Shown here piece after piece: positions 1 through 13,800 of a stretch of DNA of 64,000 bases. The stretch's first letter is position 1, and each line of letters starts with the position of its first letter. Both the position numbers and the translations under genes were made by a program. Origin of the DNA: Puffinus mauretanicus (lineage: Eukaryota; Chordata; Aves; Procellariiformes; Procellariidae); NCBI GenBank assembly GCA_023333565.1, contig JAJKFH010001865.1, positions 1,302,001-1,366,000 of the forward strand. Direction: 5' to 3'. The notes below the pieces were generated by a model. The model did not search any database. It saw only the letters and a program-made list of their open reading frames with translations, and had not been told where the DNA came from.

Positions 1-1301
1 GGAATACTACCAAATTCAGTAGGGACTCGGGACTTTATTATTCCACATTCAGGCAGGTTAGAGGTTGCCTTTAGCTCATTCCATGGAAGTTAAGAGGTTT
101 CATCAAGGTGAAACAGGGGGTGGTCTGCTTGCTCTAGCATGGCAGAGTCAGTCCTTGATCTTAGGACCTTCTTTCAACATCACTGAGAAATCAGTCCTTC
201 TCCTTTCCTGGCCTAAATCAGTTCAAGAATTCTGTCAGCTCCAGCCATCGCAGTGCATAATATAAAAGATTCTGGCTGGCTCCTATCCTGACAGGATGAC
301 TGCTCTTGGCAGTGCAGGGAGTTGGTCATGAAAAGTAGAAAACCGGGCAAGCGCAGCTTGCTCTGCTTAGGTCAGCTGTTCCCACGGGTCTGTTTCCTAC
401 TTGCAGGCCTCTGTTCTTGATCCAGACTACTTACTTGGACCCAATGTGAGGGTTCAGTTCATTCTTTTCCAGTGAAGGGAACACATTTTAAAATTATGCA
501 GTGCAAGAAAAATGCTTGCAGAAGGCCTTCAATTCCCTCTTTTTAAGAAATCATTCCACAGACAGTCCTGAGCCTAGTGTATGAGACACTCAATATGTCC
601 TTACTTTCACAGCTACTGCAAAGTTGTTCATTGTTGGTTTTGAAACCATTGCTCTTGGCACTGATTGAATCTGCAAGGAGTGGCAGATATCCTAGCCCTT
701 CCAGAGAATCCTCTTTATTTTGTTCTCACTAGTGATCAAAGTTCCCCAGCAGTACAACCAAGAATTTACATCTACATGAACATGGAATTAAGCAGTGATG
801 CGGGACTGAAAAGAAAGTATCTATTTGGGCAAACATCTACAAAGTTAAAGCAACTATTTAAATAAAACTCAGAAAGCAAAACCTATTTTTTGTGGAACAT
901 GAGACTTTTTTTTTTTTTTGGAAGATGAGAATAGTTTAATAACAGGGTCTTAAAAGCCTTTCTGAACTGACCTTAAAAAAATCAGAAATTTAGAAGTGAG
1001 AGATGGTCAGAACTTTCAAGCATGAAAGACTTTGCTGACATCCATGAGACGTCTCCTACACACATGCAGTGATATTATGACTACTGTTCCAAAATAATTA
1101 AAACACAGGTGTCCTGACACTGGCTTGTCATTCTTTTCATACCTACAGATATTGAGAAGCCAAAGGTTGAGCAGCAAAAAACAGTTTTGTCAGAATACAG
1201 AAAAAAAACCACAATCAATTTTGGGTGAATATCAGCACATTTGCAAAAGAAAACACCAAGTGCCCAGAAGAGGAGCATTCTATAAGAACTGTTATTTTTG
1301 G

Positions 1302-1337
1302 GTTTGTTTGTTTGTTTTGGGGGGGGGGAGGAGGGGA
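1302..1337. repeat. (TTTG)n followed by a G-run
   Basis: Several TTTG units pass directly into an uninterrupted run of about ten G and a GGAGGAGGGG tail on the plus strand. Confidence 0.6.
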
Positions 1338-1612
1338 GAAGTCATCTTTGTTTTTACACACACAGGTAATTTTTAAACAAAAAACTATTGTGAAAGGAGA
1401 TTTTTAAAGCTTCAGCATTGTTGACCAAACAGCTCCTGGAAAATTATGCAATAATAATAGTATTTCCAGGCACAGAAAATTCCTGGCCTCCAGGTAACTT
1501 TGTAGGTGACAAAAGAATGTTCCCTCTATATAGAACTGTAAAAGGATAAGGTCCTAAAACATAAAAGCTAGATTTGCGTGTTAGCTGACAAAAAGACAGT
1601 ATAGTCTAACCA

Positions 1613-1690
1613 AACTAAAACAGATTCCTAAAAACTAACTAAAATTCCTAAATTAACTAAATTCCTAAACCAACTAAAAATAAATTCCTC
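1613..1690. repeat. Degenerate 17-20 bp minisatellite
   Basis: About four imperfect copies of a unit like ACTAAAATTCCTAAA in tandem, about 50 bp past the exon 35 donor. Confidence 0.6.
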
Positions 1691-1742
1691 CAAAACCTCA
1701 CCACACTTTCATACATAAAGGAACCTATGAAAAGAAACTTAC

Positions 1743-1866
1743 TCTGGTTCAATAACTCCATGTTGTGGGGTTATAGTAAGGCAGTGAGCTGGCCAGGAAA
1801 GCTCAAATGCCAACATCCTATTAGAATTGTTGACAATTTGTACCTGTCCAGTATCCGCTGTTCCAC
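1743..1866 (-). CDS. CEP192: CEP192 exon 35, last exon in window
   Basis: Acceptor TTACAG, donor GTAAGT. Encodes residues about 2155-2195: [20 protein letters not shown] and [16 protein letters not shown], matching human IVNNSVRLLRFELCWPAHCL. It leaves in phase 2; the next exon (human SKLQIL...) was not found in 1-1742. Confidence 0.95.
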
Positions 1867-4800
1867 CTGTAATATAAAAAAAAAAAAAAGTTAAAAATAG
1901 CTAACATACAAAAATTCACAGAAGTGCCCAAGATTCAGAGATGTACCAATTAACATAAAGCGTTTTCTGCCCTATTTTTACCTTCACAATGCTTTAAAAT
2001 CTTCATAGGTATGCAGTGCATGTTATATGTATACATATACAGAGAGGATACTACCCCTGACAATTTAACCAAAACTGTGCTCAAACCAAGTTTACTGTTT
2101 AGATATAAAGCTACTGCAGCAAGATTATTGGCCAAGCCACATTTACAAGCACAAAATAATTACAAACATAGTATGCAGTACAGTTATTTTAATACTAGAA
2201 TGGTTATTTCATCAACTTCAAAAAATACTTACTAATAGAAGGAGATGTCAAAGTCAAGTACTCAGGTTTAACAGCCCAAGTCTGTTGAGCGTCTGATTTA
2301 TTCTGAACTAGATCATCAGTTTTTACAGGTAATGGAGGACCCTGAGGTCCTTTAACAGGAAGAACATCCAAAGTTGCATTGATATGTCTGACAGAGTTCT
2401 CAAATCTGAAAATAAGATTGCATTAAGCAAAAGTAGTAATAAAAATAATTTATGAGTAATTGTAATAGCCTTCTTGGTATTTCTCAAAATTTAATACTGA
2501 AATACAATGTTCTTTACATGGGCCTTCAATTTAATTCAATTCTCCATTATTAAGAAAAAACTAATTCAGCAGCCAGATCATGACACAGCTTTTTCACATA
2601 ATGTTTAGAAGTGGAAGGTACCATTTCGAATGGAAGGTACTAAAATAAACAATTCTCTTCAGGTGATAATAAAGTAAAATGCTTCCTCTATACGTATTTT
2701 ATTCAGATTAAGAAAGTACTGCAGAGAGAAATAAGGCAACGCAAGTTGTGTTTCACAGAATGCTGAAGTCAGGAGGGACCTCTGGAGATCACCTAATCCA
2801 ACACCCCTGCTCAAAGCAGGGTCAGCTACAGCAGGTTACTCAGGACATTGTCCAGTCAGGTTTTGAATTTCTCCACAGATGAACACTTCACAACCCCTCT
2901 GGGCCACCTGTTCCAGTGTCTGACCACCCTCACAAGGAAAAAAAAGTTTTTTTCTCATGTTTAAATTGAGTTTCTTGCATTTCAGTTTGTGTCCATTGCC
3001 TCTTGTCCTGTTACTGGACACCACCGGGAAGACTCCATTTTCCTCTTCTTTACTTCCCTATCAGGTATTTATACACATCGATAAGATCCTCCCCCTGCTC
3101 AAGTCTTCTCTGCTCCACACTAAGCAAACCCAGATCTTAGTCTCTCCTTGCAAGACAGATGCTCCAATCCCTTCACCATCTTCATGGCCCAGCATTTCAC
3201 ACCTTTGCTTGCAAAATACATGGCAGATAAGCTAATATATGAAAGCCAGGAAGCTGTTATTTTAGAATTCAGCGTATTTTCTTAAGTTAAAAGCTTAACT
3301 TACAAAAAGTTTGATTTTAAATACTAGAATAAAAGCAGAAATCAACAATTAAAGAAAAAATAGATAGCTTTTGCTCCATACAACGTTGTGCAAACATACA
3401 GTTCTTCTTCCTGTTATTTCTACTACTACTTTTAATGCTTCTGAGAATCCTGATTCAGTTCAGGACAGCTGAACTAGTACCTGTGAGAATTCATCCCTTA
3501 AGATAGCAATGGAACCAGGAAGGCAACTGACTCACATAATTCCTTGACAGTCAGATTAGTAGTTAACACACTCAGATCTCTTCTAAGAATTACAGCCTAC
3601 TCAGAAAATTAAGATCCTCACGATGCTTAGCCAGGGAATAAATTCAAATCTAGAAGAACTGGTAAGGTTATCAAGTGGGAAAAAATGAACAAATGACAAC
3701 CACCAAATAAGAGAAATGTCCTGCTTGCTGCTGCAGATATTTGTTTCCAAACTCTAGCTTCGCAATCCCACTATGCCTGACAAACACCTTGCTAGTCGAC
3801 AAATCTGTCAAGTGTCCAAAAGTGTCCAGCATCTAGAGTTCAACAGGTACAGCTGAGGGAATAGTTTAAAAGTTATCATAACAGTTTAAACAGACTATAT
3901 AGAGAAAATGTGAGAAGAGCCACCTAGATATACATTGGAGCCATTCTCATTATAGAGCCAGCTCTTTCACTTGTAAAGCAAGTCAATTTTCATCACTGAC
4001 ATTAAAATCTTCAATGAAAGGAGATGCACTTCAGTTAGGCGTTATTTGACAGTTAGCCTTATTAGTTATATTACCTATCTGATTCCAAAGGACGTCCAGG
4101 AGACTGCTGAAATCCATCCCGATCAAAAGTGGAATATCCAACCACAGAAAGGATAACCTTTCGCATATTTGTGTAGAAAAGATGGATATCACATGTCCCC
4201 CGTGGGATATCACATACTAAAAATGACAGTAATAAAGCAATTCTAATAAGAATAAATCTATAATACTCAGAAATTACACAACAGAGATTTAGGATATAGA
4301 CCTAGTTAATAATCTGTTGGCTAAGATACCTTAGATTATTAAAAAAATTACTTACTACAAGTTCAGTTATCAGGCATAAATCAACATTAACATGAGATGT
4401 AACATATAAATCTAAATACACACCAATTTTAACTTAATTATAAGATAGATATTTTTCACTTTTATACAAATAGTACATACTAATCTGATTCTATGCCAAA
4501 TTAAAGTTAAGTTTTACTTTTTTTACCCTGACAAATAAGACTAATACATTCCTAAGGCTTCACAGAAAGAGACTCAACTTGAGAGAAGTTATTTTTCAAC
4601 TACTCAGTCTATTTAATGTAACACTTCATTATTTAATTGATTATACCTGTAAATATCCAAAAGGTCAGGAATGTAAGAGTAGGATTTAAAAATAATAAAG
4701 TGTTTCATCAAAATGTTTAATCATCAAGTCAAAGTTTTCTCCTTTGCTTTGAGCCATTTCATGTTGAATAGACAGAATGAAGAAGTGAACACTTCTCACA

Positions 4801-7800
4801 CAGGACACATTTGATCCAACCATTTTTTTTTTGCTGCGTAATTGATACCAGGGACAATTATTAATATTTGTATATAGCTTCTACAACGCAGGTACGGATA
4901 AGACAGAGCAATATCTGTTGTAGAAGTGTTTTTAGTTAGAATTTACATGCATACGGAAACTTCTTAACAAAGCTAAGTCTTCCAAAAGGATGTCTAGCAG
5001 AATGTGTTTTTTGGAAGAAATAATTTGTTTATTCTGTCATATATATAACTAAATTCAGTATGGAAATATGTTCTTTCTTTAGGATGACCATTATTTCTAC
5101 TCTAAGTTTCTTTTATTCCCTCCCCAGCCCCCCAACTGAATTCCATTCAGTTTGGGAAATCCCGACTTTCAAATATCCCATTAAAATATTTAACTCTTAC
5201 AGCCGATGTCATTTTCACCAACTTAAAATATCAAAATGGCTAGTTCATGATATCATTAAGATAACTTTGAATGCCAAGGACACAGTGCACACCATTTCAG
5301 AGCCAAAAGTGTCAGTCCCAAATCACAGCATGCAAACAGCATGATGGTGCCGTCTTCACAATCACAACAGACAGAAACAATTTTATACAAAGGCTTAGGT
5401 CCAATAAAATACAGTGAAATAGATCATATGATACCTAGAAATGCGCAAGAGAATCTTGTGAAGAATACTTGATCAGAATTCCTTCCCTCCTCTTTAACAA
5501 TACATCCATATGCAGACAATATACTAATACACGTTGGAAACCAAATTCATTTTGACAACCCAAGTACAGAAAACACAAACAGCACCGCTGGCCTCATCCT
5601 GTTCTCCTCTCTGCATGATCAGGATGAAGGCTCATTACTGGGAACATACATACGTACAACGTGGATCCCTCCAGCTGCTGGCCCTGGACCATACCACACT
5701 GGTGCATCAAATGAGCAGATTGGTGAAAAACTGACACCACACTATTTCAAACACTGACATTAGTACATAATTTCTTAATAGGTTTTCCAAGTACCTCTGT
5801 GGATTAAGGCAATGAGGAATGGAGACCAAAACAGCCTAGGGATCCAACTTTAAATTAAAAGCAATCCTTATAGCCAAGACATTCTACTCTCTGAGCTTTT
5901 TTTCAGCATCATCTCTTTAACAGTCTTTCATGTAAAAGGCCAAAAAGTTGTTGATGTTGAAAAAATAACTTACTTTTCACCTAAAAAATAGCATTTTACA
6001 AAAAATTAAAAAAAAAATCAGATTTCTTAATTCTATCTACTACTATTAGCTCCTGCAAAGAATTTTATTTACAAGAACATGTAACAAAAAAAACCTGTGG
6101 ATATTCCCACTGAAAAGTGAGTGAACACTAATCTGTGTAGAGTAAGATTGTACTGTTCACACTGGACATAACTGGGTGACAAGAAGGTAAGGAAGTTGAA
6201 GTTTGTATCATTGTTAAAACGAGTAAGAATAACCTAGTTGACTTTTCTAAGAGCTACTCTTCCAGCATCCCTCACTGAAGGCATATTTGCAGTGTTATAC
6301 AAGTCTGTCTCCTAGTTTTTTTGTAACAACGGTCTTCACCTCAAATTTATTGATTGAGTACAGAAAATAATACGTAAGAGGGCAAGGATCTTTTATGTCC
6401 AAGGATCCTTTATGGCCAAGATAAAGAAGTTTGAGTAAACAAAGCAATTGTGACCAAATAGAGAACAATAAGCTCTATTTCACAAATTCAGAAAAGTACG
6501 TTCTCAAAAAGAGACAGAAAAACATTAAGATGCAAGAGGTGGGCCTTGTTTCCTACAGAAAGAAAAAAAAATTAAGCTGCCATTAGCAAAACTCTAGCAA
6601 TAAGGTAGTAAGAGATAATCAAGGATGTCTAGGCTCCAACACTGGCTTAACAACTTCAGAGCATACTCTAGAACCCAAGTATCTTATCTTCACTAGGATT
6701 TCACCTCAACCAAGATGAACGATCAACAATCTTTACTTTTCCAAGTAAAGATAACATACGATCTATAGGGAAAGAATCAGACTACAACATTTATTCAGAT
6801 GTAGTAGCCTTAGAACAGTAAAATCTTTCCATACGTGAATAGAACTAGTTCAAGAAATAGGGTCTGACAGTAAACTTGTTCATGACACTTATGGGATTGA
6901 ACAGTTGTGGGGGGAGGGGTGTTGGGTTTTTTTTAAGGACACCTTTACAATATACTGCATTCTTTTTTAATAAATTCCTTGCTAACACAAGCAGAAGTAC
7001 AAAAAAACCTATGAACTTATTTAATTTGGGAAGGGAAATATGTATTTTAATGTCACCAAAGTTGCCTGCCTCTCAATTTTCAAATATAAGATATATCTGT
7101 GTATGAGAAACTGAACCTTTCTCAATTATTAATAATAGGGCAAATACTCTCCAAATAAACTGAGCCTTTTTATGCTATAACATTCATAGACTGGGGTTTC
7201 ATTTTGCTAGGAGAAAAGTACACTAAATTGTTTAAATAGACAGGTATAGAATGAAAGAAAGCAAGTTCCGTTGTGGTGGGTTGACCCTGGCTGGACACCA
7301 GGTGCCCACCAAAGCCACTCTATCACTTCCCTCCTCAGCTGGACAGGGGAGAGAAAATACAATGAAAGGCTCGTGGATCAAGATAAGGACAGGGAGAGAT
7401 CCCTCACCAATTACCGTCACAGCCAAAACAGACTTGACTTGGGGAAATTAGTTTAATTTATTGCCAATCAAATCAGAGTAGGAAAATGAGAAATAAAACC
7501 AAATCTTAAAAACATCTTCCCCCCACCCCTCCCTTCTTCCCAGGCTCAACTTCACACCCAATTTCTCTACCTCCTCCCCCTCTAGTGGTACAGGGGGACA
7601 GGGAATGGGGATTGCGGTCAGTTCATCACACGTTGTCTCTGCTGCTCCTTCCTCCTCACGGGGAGGACTCCTCACACTCCTCCCCTGCTCCAGCCTGGGG
7701 TCCCTCCCACGGGAGACAGTCCTCCATGAACTTCTCCAACGTGAGTCCTTCCCACGGGCTGCAGTTCATGAACTGCTCCAGCGTGGGTCCCTCCCACAGG

Positions 7801-10800
7801 GTGCAGTCCTTCAGGAACAGACTGCTCCAGCATGGATCCCCCACGGGGTCACAAGTCCTGCCAGCAAACCTGCTCCAGCGTGGGCTCCTCTCTCCACAGG
7901 TCCTGCCAGGAGCCTGCTCCAGCGCAGGCTTCCCATGGGGTCACAGCCTCCCCCAGGCGCATCCACCCGCTCCGGCATGGGGTCCTCCACAGGCTGAGGT
8001 GGATATCTGCTCCACCGTTAACCTCCGTGGGCTGCAGGGGCACAGCCTGCCTCACCATGGTCTTCACCACGGGCAGCAGGGGAATCTCTGCTCCGGCGCC
8101 TGCAGCACCTCCTCCCCTCCTTCTTCACTGACCTCGGTGTCTGCAGGGCTGTTTCTCTCACATATTCACTCCTCTCTTCTCTGGCTGCAGTTACGCAGGG
8201 TTTTTTTTCCCCCTTCTTCAATACATTATCACAGAGGTGCTACCACCGTCGCTGATGGGCTCAGCCTTGGCCAGCGGCAGGTCCGTTTTGGAGCCGGCTG
8301 GCATTGACTCTATCGGACATGGGGGAATCTTCTAGCAGATTCTCACAGAAGCCACCCCTGTAGCGCCCCTGCTACCAAAACCTTGTCACACGAACCCTAT
8401 ACATCCATCCCAACTGAGAATTTTGCTTCTACATTTATCAAAAAAGAAATAATGGAAAAATAACTAACATTCAAGCCTAAAAGCACATTTTTCTACCCAA
8501 ACATGAGTATTACATTTTTCTTTTAACAAGTCATAGGCTTACCTTCTGTCACAAGCTGCTCCCCTTGAAATTCTTCATCAAATACAATGTTTCTCAATAA
8601 GCTGTTTTCTGGGATTATGTGTTTTTCTACCTCAGGTTTATACATCATAGCTCTGTTAAAGAGATAAAGAAACAAGCGTGATTAAAGTACACAAAGTATT
8701 GGAAACAACAATTTGAAGAGATTTATAAGATTGGTAAGAATCCAGCATAATTTTAACTTTATCATTTCTCAAATACACCAAGCTCAAATCTGTGAGCATT
8801 CGTTTAAAACTGAAATCTTTTCAAAATCTTAAAATGGTTAAAGAAATACCGTTCTATTGCTGCACAGTAAAAGGAACCACTGAAATAATGGCTATCATAC
8901 ACTTGTCTTTCCAAGATACTTGTTCTCTGCTGTCAGTCACACCTACCTAGATTTCTGATAAGTACATCAGGCATCTGAGTGATTTTTCAAACACCACAGG
9001 AAGCAGGAGAATGCTATTTTAGTCACGAGTGAAAGCCTTTTGAGGGGAAAAATTGACTAGTCAATGGCAGAATGGCAGCAGGTGCCAGCCAACAGCAGGA
9101 ACATGGAGCCAAGGAGCATGACTGCCAACAGGACGGAAAAGACTGGGAGGCATAGAGATATAAATAGTCCTGGCAAAAATGGGAAGCTACAGGTCAGTAA
9201 GAGGAAACCTGGCACTCAGATAGGGTCAGAGCCATGGAGGTGGAAAGAATACCTCAGCACTACTAACTCTCAGGTCTAAGCTACTTACCAGGCCGTTGAC
9301 TATTTTGGAGTAAAGAACTTGAGCCACAAGTTGGCAGACTAGGCAGATTACTCATTTCACATTCCGGCCCCTAAGTCCCAAATCATGTTCTTGTTCTAGT
9401 ACACAATTACAGAATGGGGTTTGACTGGCTTACAGTACTCAGTTATTTCAAGAAATAAGCATCCCTTTCAAATTATCAAGGGAGACTTCAGAGAAGTTCC
9501 CACCAAGAAACAACCAACCAGACCACCACGTTCAAGAACCAAATGTCACGCCTGCTGATTAACAAGATCAGCAAAAATAATTTCACTCATGTATCAGTGT
9601 CCAGAGTCTGAATAAAAAAGTTTCCAACACTACCTATATAGGTGCATCAAGCTTAATGGGTTTTCTGTTGATCAGTAGATGAAAGCTTTTCCCTAAGTAT
9701 TTTTGCTCTTTGAGAAGGATTCAATGATAGTGAGCATCGCCTCAGACAAAAGAGTTCACACAAAAATCAGTAACAAGCATCTTCTAAGATAAGCCGATTT
9801 TCTATCAAGAAGGTCACAAATGCAGCTATTCCATGAGCTTTTTATTCAAAGTCATACAGTTAAATTCAGCTATGTTTAATACTTTATTTGGATAACAATA
9901 AATACAATGACTTTCATAAAATTTCAGGCAATCACATTTGAAAGCAATAGTGAAATACTGCCATTCTGAAATTTTGCGCTGAATGATCACCAGCACCATA
10001 GTGCTCTGCCTATTCTTAACATTTTGCATTATCACTATACACCATACACAGCACAAGTCAAAAGAGCCACTTATGTCATTAAAAGCGGAGTATGCCATTT
10101 TTGTGCATTTGAGTCACGCAAATTGAAATGCAGAGTAACATAGCCTCTATTTCAGCTCAGTAAGATATATTCTACTAATGTCCTTAGTGTGTTACAAGCA
10201 TATGTGGATGTTATTTCTCTCACATACACATCTACTCAAACACTGTCTTCATCAACAGAATTCAGCAACCCAAGATGCAAATCTTGTTCAAAACTTAATA
10301 CTACTGAATTTCAGTACTACTCCTTTCATGAGCCTTTTCTTTAAAAATTAACGCTACATACGTATTAGAAAGAGAGATACCAAGATAGAACACAACTATC
10401 TTCCGATACAAAAAAGCAAAAATTTTCCCCAAAACCCAAACACACTCAAATTCAAGGATGTAAAAAGAAAATAAAACCCTTAACTAGGATTGTAGCTACA
10501 GTATGTAAAAAAAACCACAAATAAACAAATCAAACCCCCACCAAGCAACCTACCAGATTTAAGACTTACTAGATCTCTCCATATCATCACTGTCTTTTGG
10601 TTTGTTCTTGCTATTTTTGGAAGCATGTTAAAACCATACTCGTGGTAGCCCACACCTCTAGTTTTAACTTTTTATTAAACATCTGTCTCTGTTACAATAG
10701 CAAAGTACATCTTACCTACGATACTGCTGCCTAGAAACTTCATCTCCACAAAAAAAACACACTGTTGATACCAATGTGTTTGTTTTATGGAAGTTCTTTT

Positions 10801-13800
10801 CCATTGGATTCCACGTTATAGTAATCACCTGATAAAATAAATAGACAACATACTCAGAAAAAACCTTATTGTTAGTACTAACATTTGGAACACGAGTCAA
10901 CAAATTACTGCAATATAAGTGAAAAAGGATTTAACACAAGTTAAGTAAGATTTTAATAAAGAACTAGTCAGACACATTCTCATTGATCACATTTATTTTA
11001 ATTTAAATTAATAAAAATTGCTCAGAATCAGGTATTATACTTACTTCATGTGCTCCTTCTCTTAGTACAAACTTCTCTGGAGATACCATCATTACCTGAG
11101 GATCCATAACTGTTTTCGTCCGTAGGTTTGCAAAGCACAGTGCTTTAACATAGGCAGCCCGAGAACCTGCATTTCTTATGCGGAAGGAAGCTTTCCTTAA
11201 TCTTGCAGGCAATAATCCATCCAGTGTTACCATGTAACTATCTGACAGTTTTTTAACATTTTCTAAAGTTATATTGCTTGTTCCTCCATATCCAGATAAC
11301 GGTATCTGGGGGGAAAAAAAGAAAAAAAAAAATCACCAAAAAAAATAGTACTTCAAATGAAAGAAAGCTTCTTACGAAAACTTCTTACAACTATGGTAAA
11401 TTATATAAAGAGTTACAGAAAGACAAATGAAAATGCTTAAAACGTCAACTGAAAAGACTTTGCAAGAAATAAAAAAGCCTAAGTTTATTCAACCTGTTTC
11501 AAGTTTTTATTGAAAATTAATTTAAGGCCTACCTATAAAACAAGACAAGTTCAGATTTTTTGACAGTTCTAGAGTTAAAATCTTGGGCTACTTTTAACAT
11601 AGTACATAAAAATCTTTCTTCTTCTTTCACAAGGGAAAAAGTGCATGCAAAATTGAGGCTAATATTCAAACCTTAAAATTTAGTGCCCACAAAGTCTTTA
11701 ACAAACATACAGATATGCATAGTGTACATCTTGAAAAGTTTCAACTTTTCGATAGAAACAGCTATTCAGTGCTAGATTTAAAATAATTATGAAAAATGTA
11801 TGTTTAAAATTATTAGAAGTTAGTTGGGACTCTTACAGTAAACTTAATTCCTGGCTGTGATCGAATCCCCAGCTGTTTGATTTCCAGCTTTGCAAAGCAG
11901 CAAGTTACTCGAGTAGGTGCAAACATCAAGTATATGTTAGTATCTTCTTTGGGACGGATTTTGAGTTCCCAATTACTAGTTAAGCGTTCTTCTGATCCGA
12001 ATATACTTTGCAGCTATAAAAACGAAGACATCAGAAATGAGTGACTACAATAGGAAAAATATACAGTAGTAAGTCTTACTTCACTAGTAACCCAAAATTA
12101 ATTTCTTCAAAACCTGGATTAACTCAGTTGACAATGGCACATATTTAAGGTTGCAATGCTTAATACACAACAGAAAAGACCAAGTTCAAGATACTTTATA
12201 TTCCCACAATGAGCATATCGATGCCTCTCAGTTTAGACCACAGAGTTTTTTTGCCTCAGTCCACAATAAGGTAAGGCTGAACTTAACCAGCACTACATTA
12301 ATTCTCCCTCAGTTTAAGATTTTTAGATATCGAATCTGAACATCTGAGGAAAAAAGGGGATATAAATGTATGTGGACTACGTAACAAAAAAACCCTCTAG
12401 TTATGGTAATTCCCAAAGGCTAATTCCAGTTTTTCTTTCCTCCCTCCCTCAAGTACACAGAGTCCTTTGGAGTAAGGAAGGTCTGGAATCCCTCCTGCAA
12501 GAAGGGCCACTGACGGATCACTTCACCAAGTATTGACTCTGTTGTGCTACAGCAGGTTAAGGAGCTGTAAATTGAGCTCCAACTTGCTGCAGCACTCCTA
12601 TCGTTTCAGCTCCTCCTAAGGTTGCCATTGTAGCTTAAGCTCTGCTACCATGTCCATCTTGGCAGTCTCAGAGCAAATACTCACACAGCCTGCTAATCAC
12701 TGACGTTTATAAAGAAACAACACTTCAGGGCAAAGACATTTTTATTATAAACGTATCCTGATAATTATCCTAAACAATGAAGAGAAATTTTCATGACAGT
12801 TACCTGAAAGCAGTCTTGATCCTGGCCTCTTATCAACAGTCTTAAATGCTGGGTCACAGATGGAGAGTCATTTCTTAGAGTTAACTTCTGCTGGCTGAAA
12901 AATATGTAGTTTAGTTATATTTTACAGCAAATGTAAATTAACCGCATATATTTATTCATGGAAACAATGGAAATGGGACAGTCAATTTTAAAGTCATTTC
13001 ATGAAAAAAAAAATTATCTCTTAGAACAACAGAAATGTTAGCTAGAAAGTTATTTCTGTATTCTCAAACTTACAGACCTTACAATATTACACCCTGTTAC
13101 ACATCAAACGTGTATACCTCATTACACTCATGCAGCAAAACAACCCCAAAATATATATAAATACAGCTTTTCTGAAGTTCAAGTATTGTACTTAACAGGT
13201 TGAATTTTTAAAGCAAGCAGCAGTTGTGTCAATACAAAAATTCCTTAAAAAAAAAAACCACTTTAAGACACAGTTATAATTAGATTATCTAGAGCCACTT
13301 AGTTACGCAGAAACAGAGTCTTGTGAGTAGTCTGGCCCAGATTCACTGGAACAGTTGTAAAGAACTAAATCAAGGATAACTTTTTCTTTTCATGTACTTT
13401 TCAACATGATAGTACCACAGAAGGTTATGGCCACTTGGCAGCATCAGATTGACCAAAAAGTAGTTTTTTTCTCTCTGGCATTGACCAGGCTTCTGGTACT
13501 CAGATCCTTCCTCGACAGAGGAAGGAAACCTCTCAAGAAAGAAGAGCTAGTGCCTTTGTCATTTTAACAAGTCAAAAAACAATCACAGAAGGATGTGACA
13601 AGCCCTAAAACTCGTAAAAACTTAAAGGAAGAGAAAGGATTATGCAGTTAGAATCAGAGAGGAGGATGGAGAGAGAGCAAAGCCTCTCCACGATTTTCAG
13701 TGGCAGACACTGTTTTGTACTCTGTTGGAACAAAAAATCTAAAAATAATTTCAGCTTCCTAAAACCAACGGTGCATTAAAACTGTTTTTCAGGAGGAACA

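Larger units (their letters stand above)
1..1742 (-). other. CEP192 intron 35, left part
   Basis: I looked on the minus strand for the next expected CEP192 exon and found none. The stretch holds a degenerate minisatellite (1613-1690), a (TTTG)n/poly-G tract (1302-1337) and short A/T runs. No transposon is recognised. The short open frames show no similarity to anything known. Confidence 0.7.

Noticed and set aside
7585..8307. 240-codon plus-strand open frame and its overlapping frames
   Set aside because: It lies wholly inside the solo LTR and comes from its GC-rich tandem units; no protein family resembles it.
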